This document shows positions 18,340-27,677 of a DNA stretch of 63,871 nt, piece by piece (the stretch's first letter is position 1; each line of letters begins with the position of its first letter). The translations under genes were made by a program, and so were the position numbers. The stretch comes from Candidatus Babelota bacterium. GTDB lineage: Bacteria; Babelota; Babeliae; Babelales; Chromulinivoraceae. Where the stretch lies: the NCBI GenBank assembly GCA_016183005.1, contig JACPFN010000015.1, positions 1-63,871 on the forward strand, written 5' to 3'. The notes under the pieces were generated by a model, which saw nothing but the letters and a program-made list of their open reading frames with translations, was not told where the DNA came from and made no database searches.

Positions 18340-20571
18340 TTAAATAATCGTCAGAAAACTGCCTTCAATTTTTTTAGAGCCATGATTTGCAAATTGAACT
18401 GTTATAAAAACTTTATCACCCTTTTGTTCAATTGTATGGGCGATACCTAGACCAAAAGTTGGATGGCTTACTGTTTGTAAACGTTTAAATTTGCATGAAG
18501 ATTCAGTTTCATTAATAGGTTTATTGGGATGGAGGTTGTTTTTTTGAAAATTAACAACACCTGAATGATTATTTTTTTGATCGACCCAATCTTGTAAGAA
18601 TGTTTGAAATCCTGTTTTGCTCCAATGTGTAGCTGGCTGACATTGAACTAAATTTAAAGGAATTTCTTGTAAAAAACGAGATGGTCTTTGTTCGTCAAGT
18701 TTACCAAAAACATTACGATATTTACTGGTAGTTATAAATAATTTTTCTTGAGCTCGTGTAATGCCTACATAAAAAAGTCTACGTTCTTCTTCAACATTTT
18801 CTTGGCCAATTGATTGGTTGCTTGGCAATATTCCTTCTTCTAGTCCGGCAAGTATGACATTTTTAAATTCAAGCCCCTTTGCAGCATGCAGAGTCATCAT
18901 TTGTATACAATCAGTTGAATTATCTTCCTTTTTGATTTGCTCTTGCATAAGTGCTATTTCATCAAGAAATTGAGATAGCCCCGTATTCTGTTTTTCATTA
19001 AAATGATTTGCTGCTCGAATAAATTCACTAATGTTTTCACGTTTTTCTTCAGCTTCTTTTTTTTCGTGATTATCGATCAGGTATGTGATATAGTTTGTTT
19101 CCATGATGAAATGTTCAAGTGTCTTTGCGGTATTTTCAATAATAATGTTTTCAAATAGTTGAGCAAATTGAGCTAAGGAGATTTTTTGTTTATTGCTTAC
19201 TAAGTCCTGTTTTACAATAATTTTTATAATATCTAAAAAGGTTGAAAGTGGATTTTGATTCCAAATTTGTAAAAATATTTCTTCAAATTTTTCGCCAAGA
19301 CCTCGTAGTGGACAATTTATAATTCTAAAAAATGAGATGCGATCATAAGGATTAATACAAAGTCGAAGATATGCTAGCATATCTTTAATCTCTTTTCTTT
19401 CATAAAACTGTATACCGCCGATAATTTTATAAGGAACAGCTTCTTTAAGAAGGGCTTCTTCTAGAACACGCGATTGATAGTGAGTTCGATATAAAATTGC
19501 TATGTCAGAACGTTTTTCTTTTTTGCCTAAAATAGTAATGAGTTGTGTAATAATGCTTGCTTCTTGAAGATCGGATAAACATTCTAAGATCATAGGTTTA
19601 TGATTATGTATATTCGATGACCAAAGTTGTTTATGATTTCTTTGTGTGTTGTTTTTTATAACATGATTTGCAATGTCTAAAATATTTTGTGTTGAACGGT
19701 AATTTTGTTCAAGTTTAATAGTCTGCGTATTGGGAAATTCTTTATCGAATTCTAAAATATTTTGAACTGTAGCTCCACGCCATGAATAAATAGATTGATC
19801 TTCATCACCAACAGCACACACTGAGTCAATAGCGAAATTATTATTAATTAAAGACATTTCTTTTAAAAGAGCATGTTGAATTGTATTGGTATCTTGATAC
19901 TCATCAATAAGGATATGTCTGTGATTATTAATATGTTTGAGCTTAAATGGTTCGTTTGATGATAATAGTTTATATGTTGTATACAGTAAATCATCAAAAT
20001 CAAGATAGTTGCTTAATCGTTTTTGTTGTCCGTATTCATTATAAAGCTCTATGAATTGTTGCATGTGATGCATGTTCCATTCAGGAAGCTCTGCCTTTAA
20101 AAGTTGACTTAATTTGATTGTAGAAAACATAGGCAATAATTGCTTTGCATTAAATAATCTTTCTAATCCGCGATCTTTTAGGATAGATGTTAAAAGTTTT
20201 TGTGCATCTTGTGCATCAATTACGGTAAATGTTTCTTTGTTTAAAAGATGGATATTTTTTTTGAGTAGCATTAAGCAGTAAGCATGAAATGTTGCAATAT
20301 ATGGCTTAGTTCGTAGGTGTGGCAAAAAGTGCTGTATGCGATGTTGCATTTCCTGAGCAGCTTTGTTGGTAAATGTTAGAGCAATAATAGAGGAAGGCTC
20401 GATGTTATGTTCTAAAATTAAATTAGTGATTCTAGCAGTAATAACTCGAGTTTTTCCGGATCCTGCACCAGCAATAACTAGATATGATCCATGAGCAGCA
20501 GTTACAGCCCTTTTTTGCTGTGAATTTAATTGTGTTTCAATAAAACTTTTAAATGATTGTACTGGTGTCAT
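18340..20571 (-). CDS. pcrA: Superfamily 1 DNA helicase, PcrA/UvrD type
   Basis: 743 aa 3-prime to 5-prime DNA helicase. Motif I is GAGSGKTRVI near residue 35, motif II is LIDEYQDTN, motif III is GDEDQSIYSWRGA, motif IV covers LEQNYRST, motif V is TLHAAKGLEFKNVILAG, and motif VI is RRLFYVGITRAQEKLF. The C-terminal ending (VSHPTFGLGIAHTIEQKGDK) is the Tudor-like domain by which PcrA/UvrD bind RNA polymerase. Roles are repair, removal of replication obstacles and transcription-coupled repair. UvrD, PcrA and Rep cannot be separated with certainty by eye; the Tudor-like tail argues against Rep. Confidence 0.95.
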   Translation of the reverse strand: MTPVQSFKSFIETQLNSQQKRAVTAAHGSYLVIAGAGSGKTRVITARITNLILEHNIEPSSIIALTFTNKAAQEMQHRIQHFLPHLRTKPYIATFHAYCLMLLKKNIHLLNKETFTVIDAQDAQKLLTSILKDRGLERLFNAKQLLPMFSTIKLSQLLKAELPEWNMHHMQQFIELYNEYGQQKRLSNYLDFDDLLYTTYKLLSSNEPFKLKHINNHRHILIDEYQDTNTIQHALLKEMSLINNNFAIDSVCAVGDEDQSIYSWRGATVQNILEFDKEFPNTQTIKLEQNYRSTQNILDIANHVIKNNTQRNHKQLWSSNIHNHKPMILECLSDLQEASIITQLITILGKKEKRSDIAILYRTHYQSRVLEEALLKEAVPYKIIGGIQFYERKEIKDMLAYLRLCINPYDRISFFRIINCPLRGLGEKFEEIFLQIWNQNPLSTFLDIIKIIVKQDLVSNKQKISLAQFAQLFENIIIENTAKTLEHFIMETNYITYLIDNHEKKEAEEKRENISEFIRAANHFNEKQNTGLSQFLDEIALMQEQIKKEDNSTDCIQMMTLHAAKGLEFKNVILAGLEEGILPSNQSIGQENVEEERRLFYVGITRAQEKLFITTSKYRNVFGKLDEQRPSRFLQEIPLNLVQCQPATHWSKTGFQTFLQDWVDQKNNHSGVVNFQKNNLHPNKPINETESSCKFKRLQTVSHPTFGLGIAHTIEQKGDKVFITVQFANHGSKKIEGSFLTII

Positions 20572-20630
20572 GATAATATCCTTAGTGCCTAAAAACTGAA
20601 CAAAATAGAAGAAACAGAAGGGTTTATATA

Positions 20631-21758
20631 TTATTTGGGTTGGGCCTTAGGCTTCCACTTTTCAAGGTATTTGCGTAAGGGATTTAAACCATTTGGCGTT
20701 GTGCAGCTAACTGCAACATAGGGAGCAAAAAAACCAAAAGCACTGAGACGCTTTTGAAGCTCTTTGCGATCAAGTCGATCAATTTTATTAAAAACAAAAA
20801 GCATTTCTTTGTCGATTTCAATATCATCAAGCGTTTGCAAAACAACATCAACATGAGATCTCCAGTTGTTATCAGATATATCGATAACAACGAGTAAAAG
20901 AGCTGCATATTCAAGTTCTGAAAGGGTAGATTTAAAAGCATCTATGAGTTGATGAGGCAGTTGTTGAATGAAACCTACAGTGTCAGATAAAAGACCGATT
21001 TTTTTACCTTGAAAGTTTAGCTGGCGAGTTGTTGTATCAAGTGTTGCAAAAAGTTGATCTTTTGCAAGAACATCACTGTGAGTTAAGGCATTTAAAATTG
21101 AAGATTTTCCAGCATTAGTATATCCGACAAGGCATATAAGAGGAATGCCTTGTGACAACCTTTGTTTGCGCTGAGTTTCTCTGGTTTTATCTAGTTTTTC
21201 AAGGTGTTTTTTGACTGTGACAATTGAACGATTTAAGTGTCGAAGAGTCGCTTCTTTAACGGTTTCTCCTGGTCCACCTCTAACACCTACGGCACCAGCC
21301 TGTTGATCCATGTGTACACCAAGACCAGAGACGCGGGTTTTTGCAAATTGAAGTTGTGCAATTTCAACTTGAAGTTTACCTTCAGCCGTTGTTGCAGCTT
21401 TTTCAAAGATTCCTAAAATAAGTCTTGTTCTATCAAGAACTGGGCAATCAAACATCTCAGAAAGGTTGCGTTCTTGTTGAGGGCTTAAAGTATCAGAGAT
21501 AATAACCTCTTCAAAATCTTGACTATCAAAGATCTCTTTTATTTCAGCTAGTTTACCCTTAGTGAAAAAATGACCTGCATCAAATTCACGTAGTTTTACC
21601 TGAATATTTACATAATCGGTTATACCATAAGTATGAGCTAAGCTTAAAAATTCATCATAATATGCTTGTATATCGTCGGCTCTGTTATGAGGAGATTGAA
21701 CACCGATCAAAAGTGTTTTTTTTGTATAATTAGTATCTAACATTTGAGGCTTTGTCAT
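20631..21758 (-). CDS. hflX: GTPase HflX
   Basis: 375 aa from the ATG at 21758. A TTG at 21764 could add two residues and sits closer to the AAGG. The N-terminal HflX domain includes the glycine-rich linker QQAGAVGVRGGPGE, followed by a helical part and a G domain with G1 GYTNAGKSS, G3 DTVGF and G4 NKID. HflX binds 50S subunits, splits stalled ribosomes and is linked to heat stress. It follows the helicase divergently from ffh. The extended C-terminal domain of some homologues is short here. Confidence 0.95.
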   Translation of the reverse strand: MTKPQMLDTNYTKKTLLIGVQSPHNRADDIQAYYDEFLSLAHTYGITDYVNIQVKLREFDAGHFFTKGKLAEIKEIFDSQDFEEVIISDTLSPQQERNLSEMFDCPVLDRTRLILGIFEKAATTAEGKLQVEIAQLQFAKTRVSGLGVHMDQQAGAVGVRGGPGETVKEATLRHLNRSIVTVKKHLEKLDKTRETQRKQRLSQGIPLICLVGYTNAGKSSILNALTHSDVLAKDQLFATLDTTTRQLNFQGKKIGLLSDTVGFIQQLPHQLIDAFKSTLSELEYAALLLVVIDISDNNWRSHVDVVLQTLDDIEIDKEMLFVFNKIDRLDRKELQKRLSAFGFFAPYVAVSCTTPNGLNPLRKYLEKWKPKAQPK

Positions 21759-21917
21759 AAACAAGCAACCTTTTTAAGTGAATTTTGAATTTTTTTAAAA
21801 AATATACTAATCAGTTTACTAAAAAAGATTTAGATAGTGTAGTTATTTCTAATTTATGTTATTATATTAAAAATAATAAACAAAATTGTGATAAAATTAT
21901 AATAAGCAAATAAAAAC

Positions 21918-23243
21918 ATGTTTGATTTTTTAACAGAAAAGTTTTCATCGATATTTTCCTCGTTTACGCGTCAGAATCATTTAACTCAGCAGAATATGCA
22001 ATCAATCTTGGAGCAAGTAAAAGATGCTTTAATTGAGGCTGATGTTTCATATGATACTGTGCAAGCCTTTGCAAATGAAGTTCAACAAGAAGTTGTTGGA
22101 AAAAAAATAATTTCAGGCTTGCGACCTTCTGATCAGTTCATCAAAATTGTTTATGACAAGATGGTAGCTTTTTTGGGTGGCGCAGCTACGCAAGAAACAT
22201 TTACGTTTCAAATCCCTTCAGTTATTTGTGTAATGGGCCTTCAGGGTTCTGGAAAAACTACGACTATCGGTAAATTAGCTTACTTTATTAAAAATCAGGC
22301 AGAAAAGCGCGGTAAATCACGTAAGATTTTATGTGCATCTATTGATTTTTATCGTCCAGCAGCTATTGATCAACTTGAACAAGTTGCTCGTGGTGTAGGC
22401 GTAGATTTTTACCGTTCTTCATCCATGCAGCCACAGGATGCGGCAAGAGATATTATCTCTTATTTTAAAAAACAGGGATATGAGCATTTATTGTTTGATA
22501 CAGCAGGACGTTTGCATGTTGATGAGCAGATGATGCAAGAGCTTGCTTCGGTCAAGGCGATTATAGAACCGAAATACAGCTTTTTGGTTCTTGATAGTAT
22601 GACAGGACAGCAATCACTGGCTGTTGCTACAGATTTTTTAAATCGGATTGGTTTTGATGGTGCTATACTTTCCAAAATGGATAGTGATACACGGGCTGGT
22701 GCTGCATTTGCATTTCGTTATGAATTAAAAAAGCCCATATGTTTTATGGGTGTTGGTGAAAAATTTGATCAGTTAGAGTTGTTTCGTCCTGAGCGTATAG
22801 CAAAGCGTATGCTTGGCATGGGAGATATTTTAACTTTAGTTGAAAATGCTCAAGAAAAGATAAAACAATCAGAGCAGGAAAGTATTGCTCGCTCTATAGC
22901 GTCTGGAAATATCACGCTTAATGATTTTTCAAAGCAGCTTGATATGATGGCTAAGCTTGGTTCTATAGGAACTATATTAAAATTTTTGCCTGGAGCTGGG
23001 CAATTAAAGTTGTCAGATCAGGATCTTTATCGTGGCGAGCAAGAAATGAAAAGATTTAAAGCAGTGCTTAGCTCAATGACGCTAAGGGAGCGTCAGATGC
23101 CTGATTTACTTGATGCTTCCCGTAAAAAGCGCATAGCGCTTGGAGCGGGCGTTGACGTTACTGTAGTAAATCTTTTGCTTCAAAGATTTGAACAAAGTAA
23201 ACAATTTGTTAAACTTTTAAAGAAGAATCGATTTTTTAAATAA
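21918..23243 (+). CDS. ffh: Signal recognition particle protein Ffh (SRP54)
   Basis: 441 aa. N domain at residues 1-90; G domain with GLQGSGKTTTIGKL (G107 onward), DTAGRLHVDEQMM and SKMDSDTRAG; then the M domain from about 300, with methionine-rich helices (MMAKLGSIGTILKFLPG) and RKKRIALGAGVDVTVVN for 4.5S RNA and signal-peptide binding. It delivers nascent membrane proteins to SecY, which is also in this window. It heads the ffh-rpsP-trmD-rplS group. No SRP RNA gene was seen in the window. Confidence 0.97.
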   Translation: MFDFLTEKFSSIFSSFTRQNHLTQQNMQSILEQVKDALIEADVSYDTVQAFANEVQQEVVGKKIISGLRPSDQFIKIVYDKMVAFLGGAATQETFTFQIPSVICVMGLQGSGKTTTIGKLAYFIKNQAEKRGKSRKILCASIDFYRPAAIDQLEQVARGVGVDFYRSSSMQPQDAARDIISYFKKQGYEHLLFDTAGRLHVDEQMMQELASVKAIIEPKYSFLVLDSMTGQQSLAVATDFLNRIGFDGAILSKMDSDTRAGAAFAFRYELKKPICFMGVGEKFDQLELFRPERIAKRMLGMGDILTLVENAQEKIKQSEQESIARSIASGNITLNDFSKQLDMMAKLGSIGTILKFLPGAGQLKLSDQDLYRGEQEMKRFKAVLSSMTLRERQMPDLLDASRKKRIALGAGVDVTVVNLLLQRFEQSKQFVKLLKKNRFFK

Positions 23244-23288
23244 GAATTTTATTTGTATATGTTCAATTTAATGTAAAAGGGTTGCCGA

Positions 23289-23609
23289 ATGGCAGTAAAA
23301 ATTCGTTTTGCTCGTATTGGAAAAAAACATGCTCCAATTTATAAAATTGTAGCAATTGACTCTCGCAAGAAGCGTGATGGAATGTTTCTTGAAGATTTAG
23401 GAACATACAATCCAAAAACAAAACAGATTGTTCAGTTTCATGATGATCGTTTAGCGTATTGGATGTCAGTTGGTGCTACTCCAACAGATGCTGTGGCTCG
23501 TTTGATTGCAATTAAGCAAAAAGTAAAATCAGTTGCGCAAGAAGTTGTTAAAACAGAAAAGAAAGCTGCTTCTAAAAAAACAGTTTCTAAAAAAACTACA
23601 ACTGAATAA
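23289..23609 (+). CDS. rpsP: 30S ribosomal protein S16
   Basis: 106 aa. The N-terminal family signature is clear (MAVKIRFARIGKKHAPIYKI, then DSRKKRDGMFLEDLGTYNP). A Lys/Thr/Ala-rich tail of about 25 residues extends beyond the core S16 fold. It lies between ffh and trmD in the common rpsP-trmD-rplS order (rimM is missing from its usual place between rpsP and trmD). Confidence 0.97.
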   Translation: MAVKIRFARIGKKHAPIYKIVAIDSRKKRDGMFLEDLGTYNPKTKQIVQFHDDRLAYWMSVGATPTDAVARLIAIKQKVKSVAQEVVKTEKKAASKKTVSKKTTTE

Positions 23610-23634
23610 GTTTATTTAAATAGTATTTGGATGT

Positions 23635-24939
23635 ATGAAAGTTTCGATAGTTACTTTATTCCCTGAACTTTATCATGCATTTTTAAAAACAAGTTTGATA
23701 CAAAAAGCAGTTGAAAAACAACTGCTTTCTTTTAATCTGACATCTGTTTTTGATTATGTAGAGCCTAAAGAGCGTGTTGATGCACCGACATTTGGTCATA
23801 GTGCTGGTATGTTATTGCGTCCAGATGTGCTCGAAAAGGCGTTTGAAAAGCAAGATGAGGTATTTGGAAAATCTTTTAAGATTTTTTTATCACCTCAAGG
23901 GAAAAGATTGACTCAAACAACATCCAAGCAGCTTTGGTCTAGAATTCAGAATCATGAGCATATTATGTTTGTAGCAAGTCGCTATGAAGGCATTGATGCG
24001 CGAGTTGAAGAGATTTATGCAGACGAAATAGTGTCAGTAGGTGATTTTGTTGTTATGGGTGGAGATGTTCCGGCAATGCTTTTAATGGAATGTTTATTCC
24101 GTCATGTACCTAATGTCGTAGGAAAGCATGAATCAGTATTGTTAGATTCTTTTTCTGGAGCATTTGTTGATCATCCTGAATATACTAAACCGGTCATGTG
24201 GAAAAATAAAAAAGTTCCTGAGATATTGAGATCTGGAAACCATGCGGCAATTGCATCATGGAGAAAAGAACAAGCTGTAAAACTTACAACTCAAAAACAT
24301 TTTGATTGGCTGAGGTCCCATTGGTTAACAAAACATGACAAACAATTGGTTCGTGCTTGTATACCAAATCATTATGTTGTTTTAATGCATGACGAAATTG
24401 TATTAAAGGGTGGCAGGGTAGGTACAACATCTGTTACTTCAATGGACATTCATGATATTGCTCGATCTAGTACGACTTATAATTTAAAAAACTATTTTAT
24501 AGTAACTCCGTTAATTGATCAGCAAAAAATTGTTAGCACTATTCTGGATTTTTGGAAAGATCAGCAGGTTGGTGGTGAATATAATAAACACCGTCATGAA
24601 GCATTGGATATAGTTGTTTTAAAATCGAATTTACAGGCCGTATTAGATCAGATTGAACAACAGGAAGGCAAAAAGCCGATTATTATAGGAACTTCAGCTT
24701 GTTTTGATCAACATGAAGAGAAAATTATTTCGTATCATGATCAGGAAAAAGTTTGGGTTCATGATCGACCAGTTCTTTTACTTTTGGGTACTGGGCATGG
24801 TATGGCACAACAATTGCTTGAAAAGTGTGATTATTTTTTACAGCCGCTTCATGGATTTTCAGATTTTAATCATTTATCTGTTCGATCTGCTGCTGCTATT
24901 ATTTTTGATAAATGGCTTGGTTTTGATGTACGTTCATAA
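23635..24939 (+). CDS. trmD: TrmD tRNA (guanine-37-N1)-methyltransferase fused to a second SPOUT-type RNA methyltransferase domain
   Basis: 434 aa, against about 240 for TrmD alone. Residues 1-235 are TrmD, which methylates G37 of tRNAs: SPQGKRLTQ (86-94), SRYEGIDARVEE (115-126), and the knot region GDFVVMGGDVPAML (137-149). Residues from about 242 match the Methyltrn_RNA_4 (PF09936) family: VTSMDIHDIARSSTTYNLKN, the SAM-knot loop LLLLGTGHGMA (381-391), and FNHLSVRSAAAIIFDKWLG. Such fusions are known in some deltaproteobacteria; the substrate of the second domain is not established. No frameshift separates the parts. The gene begins 26 bases after rpsP. Confidence 0.95.
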   Translation: MKVSIVTLFPELYHAFLKTSLIQKAVEKQLLSFNLTSVFDYVEPKERVDAPTFGHSAGMLLRPDVLEKAFEKQDEVFGKSFKIFLSPQGKRLTQTTSKQLWSRIQNHEHIMFVASRYEGIDARVEEIYADEIVSVGDFVVMGGDVPAMLLMECLFRHVPNVVGKHESVLLDSFSGAFVDHPEYTKPVMWKNKKVPEILRSGNHAAIASWRKEQAVKLTTQKHFDWLRSHWLTKHDKQLVRACIPNHYVVLMHDEIVLKGGRVGTTSVTSMDIHDIARSSTTYNLKNYFIVTPLIDQQKIVSTILDFWKDQQVGGEYNKHRHEALDIVVLKSNLQAVLDQIEQQEGKKPIIIGTSACFDQHEEKIISYHDQEKVWVHDRPVLLLLGTGHGMAQQLLEKCDYFLQPLHGFSDFNHLSVRSAAAIIFDKWLGFDVRS

Positions 24940-25025
24940 AAATTAGATATTAAATTTGTTATTTACGCTGTTTTTGGTAATCTTAAAAGTAAGATAAGAA
25001 TTGATTGATAAAGGTTTAAAACATC

Positions 25026-25427
25026 ATGAAATCAAAAAAATTAAACAAAGAAACGATCCAATCGATTGCAACACGTGATTTATCCTATCCGGATTTTCAG
25101 ATTGGTGATGTTGTTGAGATTGCTCAATGGGTACAAGAGGGTGATGAAAATAAGAGAATTCAAACCTTTCAGGGTAATGTGATCGCAAAAAGCAATAATG
25201 CGGCTTCTTCTACATTTACTGTGCGTAAAATGGCTGCTGATGGGGTAGCTGTAGAAAGAATTTTCCCATTATATTCTCCTATTATTGACTCAATTAGATT
25301 AGTATCAAAAGCTCGTGTTCGTCGTGCGAAACTTTATTACATTCGTCATAAAGTTGGTGAGGATGCTATAATTAAAGAAAAAGTTGTTCGCAAAACAGCT
25401 AAAGCATCAACATCAAAGGCCGCATAG
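25026..25427 (+). CDS. rplS: 50S ribosomal protein L19
   Basis: 133 aa. The family core is PDFQIGDVVEIAQWVQEGD, QTFQGNVIAK, STFTVRKMA, VERIFPLYSPIIDSI and RRAKLYYIR. L19 sits at the subunit interface. A basic C-terminal tail of about 20 residues is extra. It ends the ffh-rpsP-trmD-rplS group and is followed by a strong terminator. Confidence 0.97.
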   Translation: MKSKKLNKETIQSIATRDLSYPDFQIGDVVEIAQWVQEGDENKRIQTFQGNVIAKSNNAASSTFTVRKMAADGVAVERIFPLYSPIIDSIRLVSKARVRRAKLYYIRHKVGEDAIIKEKVVRKTAKASTSKAA

Positions 25428-25449
25428 GTTTTTGTATATTGAAAATTAA

Positions 25450-25486
25450 ATATGGGCTGCTTTATAAAAGCAGCCCATATTTTTTA
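25450..25486 (+). terminator. Rho-independent terminator after rplS
   Basis: Perfect 11-bp stem ATATGGGCTGC / GCAGCCCATAT, with a 9-base loop, followed by a T run (25480-25485). Confidence 0.92.
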
Positions 25487-25501
25487 TACAAGAGGTGATA
25501 T

Positions 25502-25924
25502 GTGAAAATTTTATATTATTTATTTATTTTCGTAATAACTTTTGCAGGTTGTTGTAAAAAAAAGCTTAAGATAGATTCTAAATTTTTAAAAGGAAAAAAG
25601 TTAGAGTATGAACAATTATTAGCTCAACATAACGAAATTCCTGATATACACATAGGTTTTGAGGTAGATTCTATTGTGCAAAATTCTATAGATAGTAATT
25701 CTTTAGAAATAATTTATAAACCTATTAAAAAATTAAATATTACGATTGAAGATATTAAGGTATCTTATATTGCTGATATGGAAATGTTGGGTTGGCAATG
25801 TATTGGTGAATTTAGTGGATCAGCGACACAACTTATTTTTCAAAAAGCTGGCAGAAAATTATTAAGTACGCTAGAGATAGAATCTAATTTACAAATTAGA
25901 ATTATAATTTATACAAAAAGATAA
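25502..25924 (+). CDS. Small lipoprotein of unknown function
   Basis: 140 aa. The GTG start has AGAGGTGA upstream. A short signal peptide ends in the lipobox FAGC (lipidated Cys at residue 17), followed by a lysine-rich stretch. The mature part contains YIADMEMLGWQCIGEFSG followed by a beta-rich LIFQKAGRKLLSTLEI, a pattern seen in small exported domains whose function I cannot name. It lies alone between two terminators, so it is probably its own transcription unit. Confidence 0.7.
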   Translation: MKILYYLFIFVITFAGCCKKKLKIDSKFLKGKKLEYEQLLAQHNEIPDIHIGFEVDSIVQNSIDSNSLEIIYKPIKKLNITIEDIKVSYIADMEMLGWQCIGEFSGSATQLIFQKAGRKLLSTLEIESNLQIRIIIYTKR

Positions 25925-25952
25925 TGAGACTCTAGAGTCTCATTATCTTTTT
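25915..25952. terminator. Perfect 38-bp palindromic terminator, probably bidirectional
   Basis: Both 19-base arms match exactly around TCT|AGA, with A5 at one end and T6 at the other, so it would function on either strand. It contains the TAA stop of the lipoprotein gene and faces the convergent cluster that ends at 26061. Confidence 0.9.
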
Positions 25953-26060
25953 TATTGTCTTTAATTTTATTGGGAGCATTGGTCTTTAAAAAATATTTAA
26001 ATGTACGATTTGAATATTTAGATAAATTAATTTTTTGGGCTATAACAATTATGATAAAAA

Positions 26061-27155
26061 TTATTTTTCTCGAGTGAAATCAAGCATCCTGCTTTTTTTA
26101 TCTTTATTTTCTTGAATCTTTTTTTGTGTTAGGTGTTTTTGAGCTAATTTATGTCTAGTATATTCTTCAAGCGCTAATCCTGTTCCCGTTAATAACGCAC
26201 CTTGTTTTACGGCTTTAGCAAATTGCTCTGAGAGTCCTTGATAAGGTTCATAGTCTTGTTCGTTATTATCTATATTTTCGTTATTAGAAGTTTTAAAACT
26301 TTTAAAATCTTGTAATTTTCTTTCAGCCATGATGGTATAGAATTTATATTCAGGACTATCAAGAAAATTATATAAATTTTCTACAAATTCTTGTGGAGAT
26401 TTACTATCTGATTTTATCTTTGAATAAGTTTTACGAAATTCATCTGAATAAAATGGTACTATGAGGATATTTGAGCGAAAAGTATCTTCTATTTTTTTGC
26501 ACTTCTGTAAGACCGTTTCTGTTTCTTGTATATATTTATTAATATTGGTTATTAAATTGCGTTGTTGAAAATTAAGATTAAGATTTTGCAAAATTTTTAG
26601 CTTAAGACTTAAGTAATATTTCATAAAAAAAATATCAGAAGTAAAAATGTTTTTAACAGAAGCTACGTTACTCATGATATATGTATTAAATGATTTATTT
26701 AATATATCTAATTTACGGTTGATCCAAGATAGATCATTAGTGCCAGTTTCTTTGAGATTTTCTATGATATTTCCTATATCTTCTTCTTGACTATAGCGGT
26801 TTATATCATCTGGCGATAAAAGATTGTTGAAATTGGGATTATTTAAAAGATTGTAGTATCGCATACTACTTGTTACAGGGATTATGTTTTTTTTGGGTGG
26901 GGTATATATAGTTAACGCTTTATTTGGTGGTGTATCAAATACAATAGCTTTTGATGTTGTAGCAGTATAATCTGGTAACGTTGATGCTGATTTAGTTGTT
27001 TCCAAAGGGATTGATCTAAGTGTTTGTGCAATATTTCTTACATTATTTGGTGTTGATAGAATAAGAGCAGATGTTTTTTTGGTCATTGAATATAGTAAGC
27101 TTTGTGTAATAAGTGTAAGAATATTGAAAAGTGTAATTAATTTTTTAAAATTCAT
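26061..27155 (-). CDS. Exported helical protein of unknown function
   Basis: 364 aa from the ATG at 27155, selected because AAAGGAAAG lies just upstream and the protein then starts with a signal sequence (MNFKKLITLFNILTLITQSLLYS). A Thr/Pro-rich stretch follows (about 20-90), then a long helical region. A short Gly/Ala-rich hydrophobic patch (AVKQGALLTGTGLALEEY) lies near the end, and the C-terminus is strongly basic and coil-like. No family is recognised. It is the last gene of the 29002-26061 cluster and shares its patch-plus-charged-tail design. Confidence 0.6.
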   Translation of the reverse strand: MNFKKLITLFNILTLITQSLLYSMTKKTSALILSTPNNVRNIAQTLRSIPLETTKSASTLPDYTATTSKAIVFDTPPNKALTIYTPPKKNIIPVTSSMRYYNLLNNPNFNNLLSPDDINRYSQEEDIGNIIENLKETGTNDLSWINRKLDILNKSFNTYIMSNVASVKNIFTSDIFFMKYYLSLKLKILQNLNLNFQQRNLITNINKYIQETETVLQKCKKIEDTFRSNILIVPFYSDEFRKTYSKIKSDSKSPQEFVENLYNFLDSPEYKFYTIMAERKLQDFKSFKTSNNENIDNNEQDYEPYQGLSEQFAKAVKQGALLTGTGLALEEYTRHKLAQKHLTQKKIQENKDKKSRMLDFTREK

Positions 27156-27176
27156 AGTATGAACTTTCCTTTTTAT

Positions 27177-27205
27177 AAAAAAGGGTGTTATTAACACCCT
27201 TTTTT
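27177..27205 (-). terminator. Terminator-like hairpin between two cluster genes
   Basis: AAAAAAGGGTGTTA T TAACACCCTTTTTT is a near-perfect palindrome beginning at the stop of the 27204 gene. The GGGTG/CACCC stem followed by U6 on the minus strand is a good terminator, yet the next gene's ribosome-binding site is only about 10 bases further on. It may act as an attenuator rather than a full stop. Confidence 0.8.
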
Positions 27206-27623
27206 ACAACAAATCTTCTAATTTGTTTTTTAATTTATTTGTTTCGTTTTCTAATTCTTCAATAAGAGATTGATGTTTTTTGGCTTCAGGCGTTAATTTT
27301 TTACCATGATGTTTTAATTTTCTGAATTTATTACGATGAGTTTTTAATTCTTTTTTCTTTTCAACTATTTTTTTTCTTAATTCTTTTTTAGTTTCTCGTT
27401 TATCCTTTTTCTCTGTCTTTTTCTTCTCTTTTTCTTCTCTTTTTTCTTGATGTTTAGGATCATCTCTATGACGAGCTTTATGGATGCCTACTCCAAACAT
27501 TGTTGCAGCAGCTACAGAACCAAGTGTTGCAGCTGCAATACCAGCTCCAGACATAGCATATGTACAAATTGAAGAGGTTATACCAGCTATTAAAATAGCT
27601 AATTTTTTAAAACCATCTTTCAT
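27204..27623 (-). CDS. Small exported protein with a glycine-zipper-like segment and a lysine-rich coiled coil
   Basis: 139 aa, with GGAGG close ahead of the ATG. The layout is a signal sequence (MKDGFKKLAILIAGITSSIC), a Gly/Ala-rich hydrophobic stretch (GAGIAAATLGSVAAATMFGVG, about 26-46), then about 90 residues dominated by Lys, Glu and Arg with heptad-like spacing, ending in LIEELENETNKLKNKLEDLL. No enzymatic motif is visible. It resembles its upstream neighbour at 27671 in architecture rather than in clear sequence. Confidence 0.65.
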   Translation of the reverse strand: MKDGFKKLAILIAGITSSICTYAMSGAGIAAATLGSVAAATMFGVGIHKARHRDDPKHQEKREEKEKKKTEKKDKRETKKELRKKIVEKKKELKTHRNKFRKLKHHGKKLTPEAKKHQSLIEELENETNKLKNKLEDLL

Positions 27624-27639
27624 AAATACCTCCTTTTAT

Positions 27640-27677
27640 AAGTTACATTTTATGAGAATTTTTTAAAATGTTAACTT
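27640..27677 (-). repeat. Intergenic hairpin between cluster genes
   Basis: AAGTTACATTTT and AAAATGTTAACTT form a 12-bp stem with one bulge, starting at the stop codon of the 27671 gene and ending before the GGAGG of the next gene. The stem is AT-rich and lacks a clean U run, so it may protect or process the mRNA rather than terminate. Confidence 0.45.
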
